NCBI GenBank assembly: GCA_000375685.1
Contig: AQVQ01000034.1
Coordinates: 1 to 12,627 of the forward strand
Origin: a crenarchaeote SCGC AAA261-N23
GTDB taxonomy: Archaea > Thermoproteota > Thermoprotei > Gearchaeales > Gearchaeaceae
Length of the DNA: 12,627 nucleotides
Direction: 5' to 3'
How positions within the stretch are numbered: position 1 is the stretch's first letter; every line of letters starts with the position of its first letter. A program made the position numbers and the translations under genes. This document shows positions 5,381-12,246 of the stretch, piece by piece. The notes under the pieces were generated by a model, which saw nothing but the letters and a program-made list of their open reading frames with translations, did not search any database and had not been told where the DNA came from.

Positions 5381-6816
5381 TTTCCTTCTAGGAATCTAGC
5401 AATCGATGGGAATTCTTCCTCTAGTCTTTGTTGAACTAATATCATATAATATTGGTATATTATGCCTATAGCTAGCAACAAGCCTATACCAGTGCCTATT
5501 ACTCCAAAAATATCAGAAACACTTGCCAACAATCCTACCAACAATCCGCTAAACCATGTTAATGTTGGGATATATCTTTTGAGTATGCTAGCCATAACTA
5601 AATTGCTTTGCCTAAACCCTGGAACCTGCAATCCTGAGCTAACCATCTTTTTTGCTTGCTCTTCTGCATTCATTCCCGAAGTTTCAACCCAGGCGTATGA
5701 AAAGAGTATACAAAGTAAGCTGAAAATTATGACATACACAATTGCACGAACAGGATCTAACATTGCTTGATAGAAATTTTGGGGAGGAGTTAAATAATAA
5801 ATTAAACCGCCCGCTGGCACAGGAGTAGAGGAGGTGCCTGATTGAACGTATTTGAAATATCCTAAAGCCGACAAAATAGGATTTGTTCCGTTTATGTTAT
5901 ATCTGCTCCAAATAAGTTGGGTCACAAATAGAAGATTGGCTACAAGCGCTGCCGCTAATATTACTGGAACGTTTGATACATAAAGAAGTTGAAGAGGTAT
6001 TTTGGCTTTTACTCCTCCGTATTTTGGATAAGCTACAGGAATTTCAACCTTAACAGATTGAAGATAAACGAGTAATATCAAAACCACGATCATTGAAATC
6101 AATCCAAGAATTGAAGGAGAAGAAGCAAAATTGGGGTTGCCCAATAATAGATACCAAAAATTACCTCCACCCGATGCAACTAGAATAATATTCGGTATAA
6201 GTCCAAAAAATTGATCAGGAGCTACGGCTATTGGACTAAAAAGCGAACTGAATACTTGTAAGGCGACCCCTGTTAATATGAAAAGGCTTATGCCACTTCC
6301 AAATCCCCATCCTTTTTGCAAAAGTTCATCCATTAATATTATAATTATTCCTACAAAAAACAACTGTAAAATAATCAATACAGCTTGTGCTAAATTACTA
6401 ACTGGTAAAAGACCACTAGCTATGAAAACAATACTCTCAAATAAAGTAAATACTATGGCCAAAAATTTTTGAGTACCTGTAAATAAAGCACGATGCGATT
6501 TGTCCGTTAAATCCAAATTTATTATTTTTGAACCTACCAGTAATTGCATAATTAAGCCAGCTGTAACTATAGGACCTACACCTAAATGAGCTAAGGTTCC
6601 AAATCTAGTAGCAAATATTATCGAAAAAAGAGGATTGTAGTTTTGAGCATTCGATACTTTGGCTAATGGATAAAGAGGTACTTCCGTAAAAACTAAATAA
6701 ATTGTTAATACTATTGTTGTCCAAAGAAGCTTTTCCCTAAAAGAAACAGTCCTTTTAGGCTTGGGTACTTCAGGAAGAATACTAAAAATAGGTCTTAGTG
6801 CTTCAAGAACTGGCAT
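5377..6816 (-). CDS. secY: Preprotein translocase subunit SecY
   Basis: The 479-residue channel subunit of the SecYE-beta translocon in the cytoplasmic membrane. The N-terminal cytosolic helix (REKLLWTTIVLTIYLVFTEVPLYPL) leads into TM1. About ten hydrophobic segments follow, with conserved FGTLAHLGVGPIVTAGLIMQ after TM1 and the large cytosolic loop containing VKVEIPVAYPKYGG before TM6. The C-terminal TM10 and short RLEEEFPSIARFLEGK tail are intact. The ATG at 6816 originally lay inside the 3' end of rpl15, whose displaced native stop is at 6805-6803. In many crenarchaea an adenylate kinase gene follows secY; here the EMC3-like gene follows directly. Confidence 0.98.
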   Translation of the reverse strand: MPVLEALRPIFSILPEVPKPKRTVSFREKLLWTTIVLTIYLVFTEVPLYPLAKVSNAQNYNPLFSIIFATRFGTLAHLGVGPIVTAGLIMQLLVGSKIINLDLTDKSHRALFTGTQKFLAIVFTLFESIVFIASGLLPVSNLAQAVLIILQLFFVGIIIILMDELLQKGWGFGSGISLFILTGVALQVFSSLFSPIAVAPDQFFGLIPNIILVASGGGNFWYLLLGNPNFASSPSILGLISMIVVLILLVYLQSVKVEIPVAYPKYGGVKAKIPLQLLYVSNVPVILAAALVANLLFVTQLIWSRYNINGTNPILSALGYFKYVQSGTSSTPVPAGGLIYYLTPPQNFYQAMLDPVRAIVYVIIFSLLCILFSYAWVETSGMNAEEQAKKMVSSGLQVPGFRQSNLVMASILKRYIPTLTWFSGLLVGLLASVSDIFGVIGTGIGLLLAIGIIYQYYMILVQQRLEEEFPSIARFLEGK

Positions 6817-6863
6817 TTTTAATTAAAGGTATTGAGCCAGCTTCCTTAATTTTTTCTTCAGCT
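6803..6863 (-). other. Displaced native 3' end of rpl15, out of frame
   Basis: Starting at the second GCTGAAGAA, this stretch reads AEEKIKEAGSIPLIKNASS then TGA (6805-6803). It is a plausible archaeal L15 C-terminus and would overlap the secY start by 14 bases, like other junctions in this operon. The present L15 frame reaches it shifted and stops at 6860-6858. It is therefore the remnant of the gene before the 76-base insertion. Confidence 0.85.
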
Positions 6864-6939
6864 GGGAGAAATAACAAAGGATTTTTCACCATTAAAACTT
6901 TCGTTATCAAAAAACTCATATAGTATATATTCTTCAGCT
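6854..6939 (-). repeat. 10-base direct repeat bounding an insertion in rpl15
   Basis: AGCTGAAGAA (minus strand) occurs at 6939-6930 and again at 6863-6854, 76 bases apart. Deleting one repeat and the bases between restores the L15 frame. The resemblance to a target-site duplication is superficial, because the inserted sequence is a copy of rpl6 and not a mobile element. Confidence 0.9.
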
Positions 6940-7331
6940 TTTTTGCTAAATTCTCTAGCAATAATTACTAATTTTCGATTTAACATTCCCCCAGACAAGA
7001 CTTTGTCATAACCATATTTCGTAATATCAAATTCATAATAATCGCCTTTTTTAGGTAGTTTGTCTTCACTTATTAGCTTTTCTGCTAAATGTGAAATTTC
7101 TAACAGATCAATTGTGACAGGTAATCTTGGATTTGGATTATTGAAACCATGCTTACCAAAATAATCAGGAGCATATCTTAAAACCCATGAATATTTATGT
7201 TTACCAGATTTGCGCCCCGCATTTCCCACACCGCCTTTACTACCGCTTTTTCTATGTTGCCCCACTCTACCATAGCCATGTGATCTATAACCTCTGAGTT
7301 TTCTCGATTTCCTTTCTTTACGTACAGTCAT
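6858..7331 (-). CDS. rpl15: 50S ribosomal protein L15 (uL15), altered C-terminus
   Basis: uL15, a late-assembling large-subunit protein. Residues 1-134 are normal archaeal L15: the basic glycine-rich N-terminus (RKLRGYRSHGYGRVGQHRKS), the FGKHGFNNPNPRLPVTI block, and the L15 core ending IIAREFSKKAEE. The last 23 residues, beginning YILYEFFDNE, do not look like L15. They are the antisense translation of an rpl6 segment inserted at 6863-6933. The native ending, KIKEAGSIPLIKNASS, survives downstream in another frame; removing 76 bases would give a 150-residue protein. As drawn the gene makes a 157-residue protein with a foreign tail, which may or may not work. Confidence 0.95.
   Translation of the reverse strand: MTVRKERKSRKLRGYRSHGYGRVGQHRKSGSKGGVGNAGRKSGKHKYSWVLRYAPDYFGKHGFNNPNPRLPVTIDLLEISHLAEKLISEDKLPKKGDYYEFDITKYGYDKVLSGGMLNRKLVIIAREFSKKAEEYILYEFFDNESFNGEKSFVISPS
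6863..6933 (-). repeat. 71-base inverted copy of an rpl6 segment inside rpl15
   Basis: Read on the minus strand from 6933 to 6863, this is identical over 71 bases to plus-strand 10167-10237, which is the antisense of rpl6. The rpl6 copy fits its protein, so rpl15 is the acceptor. At the entry side both sites share AGAA; at the exit side they share a single A. Such short homologies are typical of template switching. Confidence 0.96.
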
Positions 7332-7347
7332 TCCTAAATAATATATC

Positions 7348-7809
7348 TTAGAGCATCTTTAAAATTAATTCATTAATGTAATCTCCTCTATAACCCAATT
7401 CTCCACCTTCCGCAAAGGATTTCTTTAAAGAATTTTTAAACCCTTTTCTAGGAGGACTTAACCTAAAAATTGGCTTAATAAAACTTGGCAACTTACCAGT
7501 TTTGAATACTTCATCAGCTATTTGCTCAAAACTTGTATAGCCATATTTATTTATTATTTCTAAAGTTAAGGGTTTATTCCCCGCAATTCTTCCTCTCTTT
7601 TTTAAAAGTTCTACTAGTGTTTCTTTTCTTATTTCTCCAAAAGTTGCAATTGTAGAAATTACCTCAAGCATGCCTTTAAGATAGGGGGATTCAGGATATA
7701 TAGAGCAACTATTAGTTCTTGTTAATCTTAGAAATCGTGCAGTAAGCTTAATTTTAGGATTTCTATCGATTAAACTTCTAACCCTTACTATTGCGAAGAT
7801 TGTCACCAT
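7348..7809 (-). CDS. rpl30: 50S ribosomal protein L30 (uL30)
   Basis: A 153-residue archaeal uL30 with the long archaeal/eukaryotic form. It opens with FAIVRVRSLIDRNPKIKLTARFLRL-type sequence, the L30 ferredoxin-like fold, and continues through LLKKRGRIAG and FRLSPPRKGFKNSLKKSFAEGGELGYRG, a conserved archaeal block. The start is one base after the rps5 stop, and the stop is 16 bases before rpl15. No lesion is visible. Confidence 0.97.
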   Translation of the reverse strand: MVTIFAIVRVRSLIDRNPKIKLTARFLRLTRTNSCSIYPESPYLKGMLEVISTIATFGEIRKETLVELLKKRGRIAGNKPLTLEIINKYGYTSFEQIADEVFKTGKLPSFIKPIFRLSPPRKGFKNSLKKSFAEGGELGYRGDYINELILKML

Positions 7810-7810
7810 A

Positions 7811-8416
7811 TTAGAAAGTAGTAAACTTATATAACTTCTTTAAAGCATCAAATGCACTCAAAGCAAAATTTATTCTATTCCTTGTTTCTCCCTTTGTCCA
7901 AGTCCAAATATCACTTATACCTGCTAACATAAAGATAGGTTTAATTAAATCTCCTGCAACAAGTCCTAATCCTAATGGTGCAGGCATTATTTTTATTCTA
8001 ACAGATCCCATCTTTCCTAATGCTACATAAGGCACACTGTGAGGCTTACCACACGAGCATTCCCAGCTTCCACATCCTCTAAAAACAGGAACTAAATTAA
8101 GTTTAGCCTCTACAGTTGCCTTTTCTATGGCTATTCTAGTTTGAGGAGCCTTTCCCAAACCCACACCCAAATGACCATTTTTATCACCTACCACTACTAA
8201 GCTTTCAAACCTTGTCATTTCGCCAGAAGCTGTTTGTTTTTGAACAGGTCGTGAATAAAGAACTACGGATTGTAAATTAGGCAATAAGGCATCAACAATC
8301 TCTGGCTCTTGTATCCTAAGGTTGTTTACAAAAATCTGGTCAATGGACGTTATCATACCCTCTTTTACCATTTTACCTACCTGTGTTTTAGGTTCCCAAC
8401 TTTCTGTAGCTGACAT
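7811..8416 (-). CDS. rps5: 30S ribosomal protein S5 (uS5)
   Basis: A 201-residue archaeal uS5 located at the mRNA entry and decoding side of the 30S. The N-terminal WEPKTQVGKMVKEGMITSID is the archaeal extension. The double-stranded RNA-binding S5 core contains VVVGDKNGHLGVGLGKA. A Cys/His-rich insertion follows, with C115, C120, C122 and H126 (RGCGSWECSCGKPHSVPY), seen in archaeal and eukaryotic S5. The C-terminal domain keeps GLVAGDLIKPIFMLAGISDIW-type sequence. It begins one base after the rpl18 stop. Confidence 0.98.
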   Translation of the reverse strand: MSATESWEPKTQVGKMVKEGMITSIDQIFVNNLRIQEPEIVDALLPNLQSVVLYSRPVQKQTASGEMTRFESLVVVGDKNGHLGVGLGKAPQTRIAIEKATVEAKLNLVPVFRGCGSWECSCGKPHSVPYVALGKMGSVRIKIMPAPLGLGLVAGDLIKPIFMLAGISDIWTWTKGETRNRINFALSAFDALKKLYKFTTF

Positions 8417-8417
8417 T

Positions 8418-8987
8418 TTAACGCAAAGTTTTTAACTTTTCAATTATATCTTCAACTATCTGAGGTAAGTTTAATAATTTTTCTTCTATTAATTTATACC
8501 TTGAAAACTGGAATTTTGCTATATCGGTTCCTTTTATTTTATTAAAATACTCTACAACATGAAAACCCTTTAACCTTTTCTCATCAGGTATTACTTCTTC
8601 ACCGACAGGAATATTCATACCTGCGTCTATAGCGCCCTTTGCGACGGCAAATATCCTTGCACCTTTAGTAGGCTTTTTAAGACCGATATCAAGCACTGCT
8701 TCCTTTATTCCCTTTTCTAAAGCTTTTTTACCAAGCATATAGCCTAATATGTAGCAAGCAGGCAGATTTTTGGAAGAAAATATCCAACCAAACTCCTTGA
8801 GTTGTGAAGAATGCACAGAAGAAAGGCAAACATCTCCTTTAATTTCAGCTTTAATTAATTGAGCCACAACATGCTTATTAGAGATACGAACGACTAATCT
8901 AATTTTGCCAGATTCAATATAAACTTTTCTTTTATAATAGTTGGTTAAATTTTTTAATCGCCTTTTAAACTTAAGAATTTTTACCAT
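8418..8987 (-). CDS. rpl18: 50S ribosomal protein L18 (uL18)
   Basis: A 189-residue archaeal uL18, a 5S rRNA-binding protein of the central protuberance. The open frame extends to an ATG at 9032, but I choose the ATG at 8987, which begins MVKILKFKRRLKNLTNYYKR as in the family and sits one base after the rpl19e stop. Conserved blocks are RKVYIESGKIRLVVRISNKH and GYMLGKKALEKGIKEAVLDIG, then GAIDAGMNIPVGEEVIPDEK. The helical C-terminal end is intact. Confidence 0.96.
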   Translation of the reverse strand: MVKILKFKRRLKNLTNYYKRKVYIESGKIRLVVRISNKHVVAQLIKAEIKGDVCLSSVHSSQLKEFGWIFSSKNLPACYILGYMLGKKALEKGIKEAVLDIGLKKPTKGARIFAVAKGAIDAGMNIPVGEEVIPDEKRLKGFHVVEYFNKIKGTDIAKFQFSRYKLIEEKLLNLPQIVEDIIEKLKTLR

Positions 8988-8988
8988 T

Positions 8989-9396
8989 TTAACGTTGAGG
9001 AATAAAAGATTTAATTTTAGCTTTGGAATCAATAACGCCTGCTTTTATGTAGTTCCTTATTGTTCTGTAAGTCTTAGCATCAATGAGTTTTTTAAGGTAA
9101 AGTTTTCTAGCAAACGCTCTTAAAGATCTTACTCTTATTACATACTCTTTTTTCTTTATTTTTATCCTTTTGCCTTTTATGCTACCTTCTCCTCTTTTTC
9201 TCTTTCTTAACTTTTTCCTATTAGTTATTCCTTTCTTTGGAAGAATCTTAATTATCCCTTGTTTTATAAACTTTCTAACTTCTTCTTTAGATATTAAAGT
9301 AGAAAGTGTTTCATACTCCTTTGGATCAATGTAGATTCTACTCTTGCCTACCCCTGCAACCTCTGCAGCAAGTCTTTTAACGTATTCTAAGCTCAT
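8989..9396 (-). CDS. rpl19e: 50S ribosomal protein L19e (eL19)
   Basis: A 135-residue archaeal eL19, a mostly helical 23S rRNA-binding protein. The N-terminal YVKRLAAEVAGVGKSRIYID and the following segment are typical. The very basic linker KKGITNRKKLRKRKRGEGS precedes the C-terminal helix (RSLRAFARKLYLKKLIDAKTYR). It is somewhat shorter than the usual ~150 residues, with the loss at the C-terminus. The start codon overlaps the displaced native stop of rpl32e as ATGA (9396-9393), which is the expected coupling. Confidence 0.97.
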   Translation of the reverse strand: MSLEYVKRLAAEVAGVGKSRIYIDPKEYETLSTLISKEEVRKFIKQGIIKILPKKGITNRKKLRKRKRGEGSIKGKRIKIKKKEYVIRVRSLRAFARKLYLKKLIDAKTYRTIRNYIKAGVIDSKAKIKSFIPQR

Positions 9397-9454
9397 ATTT
9401 TGGGATTAGCGACTTTAATACCTAATTTATTGCACTCCTCTATTATTTTAATCC
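9393..9454 (-). other. Out-of-frame native 3' end of rpl32e
   Basis: In the frame shifted by one base, the minus strand reads RIKIIEECNKLGIKVANPKI and then TGA at 9395-9393. This matches the conserved C-terminal end of archaeal L32e and ends in an ATGA overlap with rpl19e. It is separated from the main frame only by an A6 run at 9460-9455. One A fewer would give a 125-residue L32e. Confidence 0.85.
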
Positions 9455-9771
9455 TTTTTTAATTTACCAACTGATGATGCAATCCTAACAATTACCTTTT
9501 CAGGATCTAATCCAGCAACTTCGCTAGGATTATGTATTAATACCTCTTTTAGCCCTGACGGATGCAATCCTCTAACCTTTTTTATTTTCCTATAGCCTAT
9601 GCTGACTAAAACTGGCCATCCTTTTCTCTTCAATCTCATTTTATTATCAACACCTTTAGGTCTTCTCCAGCCACTGTCCTCTAATCTTTTTACTTTCCAA
9701 GAATCGCTTCTTATAAACTTCGGCATTTTACTTTTTTGTTCTTTCCATATTTTTAATTCTCTTTCGCTCAT
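9448..9771 (-). CDS. rpl32e: 50S ribosomal protein L32e (eL32), frameshifted near the 3' end
   Basis: eL32 of the large subunit. The intact part (about residues 1-104) shows MPKFIRSDSWKVKRLEDSGW, RRPKGVDNKMRLKRKGWP and VRGLHPSGLKEVLIHNPSEV, all diagnostic. It ends VGKLKKD then TAA, short of the family's ~125-130 residues. The missing end is present one frame away (9454-9393), so an extra A in the A6 run 9460-9455 is the simplest explanation. The start overlaps the rpl6 stop as ATGA. The lesion could be a sequencing or assembly error, a true mutation, or a site of RNA-polymerase slippage. Confidence 0.95.
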   Translation of the reverse strand: MSERELKIWKEQKSKMPKFIRSDSWKVKRLEDSGWRRPKGVDNKMRLKRKGWPVLVSIGYRKIKKVRGLHPSGLKEVLIHNPSEVAGLDPEKVIVRIASSVGKLKKD

Positions 9772-10343
9772 TTCTCTCGATAATATATATAGATACCGTC
9801 TAGAAATTTCCTGGGATCTCTCCTTTTTATTTTTGTAGCTTGCTGAATATTTGCAGCAGTCTGGCTAACTTCATCCTTATCAATTCCTGTTACTATTATA
9901 TCTTCCCCTTCAACTTTTACCTTAGTATACTTTCCAACTATTTTGACAATTCTTGGACCCCTTTCTCCTATAAAATTCTCTATAATTACACTATCGTCCT
10001 TCACTTTTACAGTTATCGGGAAATGTGAATAAATTATTTTTAATTTATAAGTATAACCCTTTATCACGCCCTTTAAACAGTTTCTTATTTTTGAAGCAAG
10101 AGTCCTACACAAAGATAATCCCCTTCTACCTTTAATGTAAGTCTCTACAATAACTTTAGAACCTTCAGAATATATACTATATGAGTTTTTTGATAACGAA
10201 AGTTTTAATGGTGAAAAATCCTTTGTTATTTCTCCCAAAGGACCTTTAATTTTTAATAGATAATTTTCATCAACTTCTAAACTGACGTCCTTTGGAATAT
10301 CCACTTCTTCCTTATAAACATATAGTAAATTGTTAATAGACAT
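9768..10343 (-). CDS. rpl6: 50S ribosomal protein L6 (uL6)
   Basis: A 191-residue archaeal uL6 near the factor-binding site of the 50S. Two L6 repeats are present. The first runs from EVDIPKDVSLEVDENYLLKI through KGPLGEITKDFSPLKLSLS. The conserved YKLKIIYSHFPITVKV links to the second, which carries VEGEDIIVTGIDKDEVSQTA and ends RRDPRKFLDGIYIYYREK. The segment at residues 36-59 is the source of the copy found inside rpl15. The ATG at 10343 overlaps rps8 by 11 bases and adds about a dozen residues before the conserved start; a GTG 13 codons on is an alternative. Confidence 0.97.
   Translation of the reverse strand: MSINNLLYVYKEEVDIPKDVSLEVDENYLLKIKGPLGEITKDFSPLKLSLSKNSYSIYSEGSKVIVETYIKGRRGLSLCRTLASKIRNCLKGVIKGYTYKLKIIYSHFPITVKVKDDSVIIENFIGERGPRIVKIVGKYTKVKVEGEDIIVTGIDKDEVSQTAANIQQATKIKRRDPRKFLDGIYIYYREK
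10167..10237 (+). repeat. Donor copy of the 71-base inverted repeat (within rpl6)
   Basis: Identical to minus-strand 6933-6863. Here the sequence codes in frame on the minus strand for the normal L6 segment containing ITKDFSPLKLSLSKNSYSIY, so this is the original location. If the operon is transcribed through both genes, the L15 copy is perfectly antisense to this stretch in the same RNA. Confidence 0.96.
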
Positions 10344-10716
10344 AGGCCAAAAGAATGCCTCCTATTTTTTGTGAAGCTGCCTCTCTACTGCTCATTATAC
10401 CTTTTGGTGTTGTAACAATAAGTATTCCTAATTCTCTGCTAGGTAAGTATTTGCTTTCGTATTTAAAGAAATCTTTATAGCTAACTCCTATTCTTGGTTT
10501 AATTATCCCACATTTATTTATTCTGCCCAATAACTGAATCCTAAATTTTCCGCCTCTTCCATCATCTATTATTTCAAATTCCCCTATGTACGCATGTTTC
10601 TGCATAACCCTTAAAACAGATGCCACAAACTTTGATGAAGGATATATTAAACACTCCTTTTTACCTCTACCTTCAGCATTATTAATAGCACTTAAGACAT
10701 TGGCGAGTAAATTCAT
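10333..10716 (-). CDS. rps8: 30S ribosomal protein S8 (uS8)
   Basis: A 127-residue uS8, a primary 16S rRNA-binding protein of the platform. It opens LLANVLSAINNAEGRGKKEC, a normal S8 start although the usual few residues before it are missing; stops close the frame upstream. The C-terminal half contains KPRIGVSYKDFFKYESKYLP and ILIVTTPKGIMSSREAASQK, the classic S8 signature. It is separated by 43 bases from rps14, the largest gap in the ribosomal block after rpl15-secY, and overlaps rpl6 by 11 bases. Confidence 0.97.
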   Translation of the reverse strand: MNLLANVLSAINNAEGRGKKECLIYPSSKFVASVLRVMQKHAYIGEFEIIDDGRGGKFRIQLLGRINKCGIIKPRIGVSYKDFFKYESKYLPSRELGILIVTTPKGIMSSREAASQKIGGILLAYVY

Positions 10717-10746
10717 GAATTTGATAGGTTATTTTATATCAACTTC

Positions 10747-10757
10747 CTTATATAAAA
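10747..10757 (-). promoter_or_regulatory. Possible internal TATA box before rps8
   Basis: In the 43-base gap between rps14 and rps8 the minus strand reads TTTTATATAAG, a good archaeal TATA match. Its centre is about 36 bases from the rps8 ATG, giving a short leader. AT-rich sequence gives such boxes by chance, so this is tentative. Confidence 0.25.
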
Positions 10758-10759
10758 TT

Positions 10760-10921
10760 TTATTCGTATTTCTTAAAACCCATTAAAGGAGCTATTTCTC
10801 TAAAACATCTCCTGCAATAGATAAGCCCATATTTTCTTATTACACCATCAGTTGTTCCGCACCTTTTGCACCTATGCGTTATTTTCCCGAACTTCCTTTC
10901 TTTTGGTTTAGGTCCACCCAT
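10760..10921 (-). CDS. rps14: 30S ribosomal protein S14, zinc type (uS14)
   Basis: A 53-residue uS14 of the small-subunit head. It reads from the ATG at 10921: GPKPKERKFGKITHRCKRCG, then YGLIYCRRCFREIAPLMGFK. Four cysteines (C18, C21, C36, C39) form the zinc site of the archaeal type. The ATG shares one base with the rpl5 stop (TAATG). Its place between L5 and S8 is the canonical spc order. Confidence 0.97.
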   Translation of the reverse strand: MGGPKPKERKFGKITHRCKRCGTTDGVIRKYGLIYCRRCFREIAPLMGFKKYE

Positions 10922-11472
10922 TATTCCACCACCACATTGAATTTGTTTTTAATAAATTCAATAGCCTCCTCTTTAGTTATTAAATGATCTTTACCAATTT
11001 TTGATTTCTTTCTTCTATATTTTACACGATAGCCAGGCCTATGTAGATTAACTGCAACGTCCATTCCCAATATTCCTATTGATGGATCATAAGACATTCC
11101 CGGTATGTCTATGTATTCTTTAATTCCAAAGCTAAAATTGCCGAACTGAGTAAAATATGAAGATTTTATTCTACGATTTACAGCTTCAAAAAGTCTATTC
11201 AATAATTCTTCAGCCTTTTTTCCACGAACAGTGACCATACATGCTATAGGTTCATTTTTTCTTATTTTAAATTCCTTTATTGTTTTCTTCGCTCTTCTTA
11301 TTGCTGGTTTTTGTCCTGTTAATCTAGTTAAAACAGTTATAGCTCTATTTAATCTATCCTCAGCAGCTCCTACTGACATGTTTAATACTACCGAACCTAT
11401 CTTGATCGTTTTCATAGGGTTTTGTGATATGGTTTTTTCTTCGCCTTTGTCAATTACCTGCTGTGAACTCAT
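10921..11472 (-). CDS. rpl5: 50S ribosomal protein L5 (uL5)
   Basis: A 183-residue archaeal uL5, which binds 5S rRNA and contacts P-site tRNA. A polar N-terminal stretch of about 18 residues precedes the conserved NPMKTIKIGSVVLNMSVGAA. Other family blocks are RLTGQKPAIRRAKKTIKEF, IACMVTVRGKKAEELLNRLF and FGIKEYIDIPGMSYDPSIGI. The basic GYRVKYRRKKSKIGKDH near the C-terminus is typical of archaeal L5. It begins one base after the rps4e stop. Confidence 0.98.
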   Translation of the reverse strand: MSSQQVIDKGEEKTISQNPMKTIKIGSVVLNMSVGAAEDRLNRAITVLTRLTGQKPAIRRAKKTIKEFKIRKNEPIACMVTVRGKKAEELLNRLFEAVNRRIKSSYFTQFGNFSFGIKEYIDIPGMSYDPSIGILGMDVAVNLHRPGYRVKYRRKKSKIGKDHLITKEEAIEFIKNKFNVVVE

Positions 11473-11473
11473 A

Positions 11474-12244
11474 TTACAAGAACCTCATTTTAGAATAGAT
11501 CCTAGGCTTTATATAATCTTCTTCACTACTTATCAATTTCAATATAGGCTTTTCATAGCCTATACAAATACCATAGCGTATATTTGTTTTAATTGTAAAA
11601 CCTTTTTCATTTTCGATTGTAATTATGCTATTTTTTCTAGGGAGTGCCTCTTCTATTTTTTTCAATATACCATGTTCCCCTGCATTCTCGCCTCTGTATA
11701 TCAAACAGTATTTGCCTACTTCAAACTTTATAACATCTTTAATTTCTTGATCTGGCAACCCTATTACAACCGTATCATTTACTTTAAACTTGTTAGAATC
11801 AGAAGAATCTATCAATAAATTTCTCCCATCATGCAAAGTCACTTGAATTTTGTTGCCTTTTACAGAAGTTTTATTTATAATTTTGCAGGCTTTAAAATAG
11901 GATTCTTCCTCAGTAATTTTTGCAACGACAAGAGGATAACCTTTATAAGGTAACATCCGATAGCAAAATTTATCTTTAGATAATTCTAGAACGTCCATAA
12001 AACCTATTGGGAAACGATGATCTCTAACTACTTTTTTATCTCTTTTTACCCAACCATTAGCTAATATGTACTTAACTTCCTTCATATTGGAAGCATAGCC
12101 AAATAAATCGCGCAATATATAAGCCAATGGAATAGAATATTCCTTGGGATGGGGTCCAGGTATTGGTTTAACTGCCCATTTATTCTCCTTTTTTAATATC
12201 GGCCAAAAATATGGAGATGCTAATCTTTTAATGTGTCCGCACAC
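11474..12244 (-). CDS. rps4e: 30S ribosomal protein S4e (eS4)
   Basis: A 256-residue eS4, an archaeal/eukaryotic small-subunit protein. It starts at a GTG at 12244, two bases after the rpl24 stop; no ATG start fits the conserved HIKRLASPYFWPILKKENKW opening. Domains in order are an S4-like region (about 40-100, with YILANGWVKRDKKVVRDHRF and PIGFMDVLEL), the eS4 central domain (KACKIINKTSVKGNKIQVTL, HDGRN), and a KOW segment (YRGENAGEHGILKKIEEA). The C-terminal ICIGYEKPILKL is the usual end block, followed by about 20 extra residues. Confidence 0.97.
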   Translation of the reverse strand: MCGHIKRLASPYFWPILKKENKWAVKPIPGPHPKEYSIPLAYILRDLFGYASNMKEVKYILANGWVKRDKKVVRDHRFPIGFMDVLELSKDKFCYRMLPYKGYPLVVAKITEEESYFKACKIINKTSVKGNKIQVTLHDGRNLLIDSSDSNKFKVNDTVVIGLPDQEIKDVIKFEVGKYCLIYRGENAGEHGILKKIEEALPRKNSIITIENEKGFTIKTNIRYGICIGYEKPILKLISSEEDYIKPRIYSKMRFL

Positions 12245-12246
12245 AG

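Noticed and set aside
6854..6939. The 76-base insertion in rpl15 as a second archaeal intron
   Set aside because: Its removal does restore the frame, but the flanks do not pair into a BHB. The sequence is an exact inverted copy of rpl6, and the flanking repeat is direct, not complementary.
6854..6939. A mobile element with a 10-base target-site duplication
   Set aside because: The insert is only 71 bases of rpl6, with no terminal inverted repeats and no transposase in the window.
8988..9032. An upstream ATG extending rpl18 by 15 residues
   Set aside because: It would overlap rpl19e, and the extra residues are not L18-like; the ATG at 8987 matches both the family start and the operon spacing.
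9448..9465. Programmed -1 frameshifting at A-AAA-AAG in rpl32e
   Set aside because: A -1 shift leads quickly to a stop; the conserved tail needs +1 or loss of one A. Programmed frameshifting of L32e is not something I know of.
11231..11818. A 195-residue plus-strand open frame
   Set aside because: It is antisense to rpl5 and rps4e, low in complexity and rich in Phe/Ile/Tyr, with no recognisable domain; it is a shadow of real genes.
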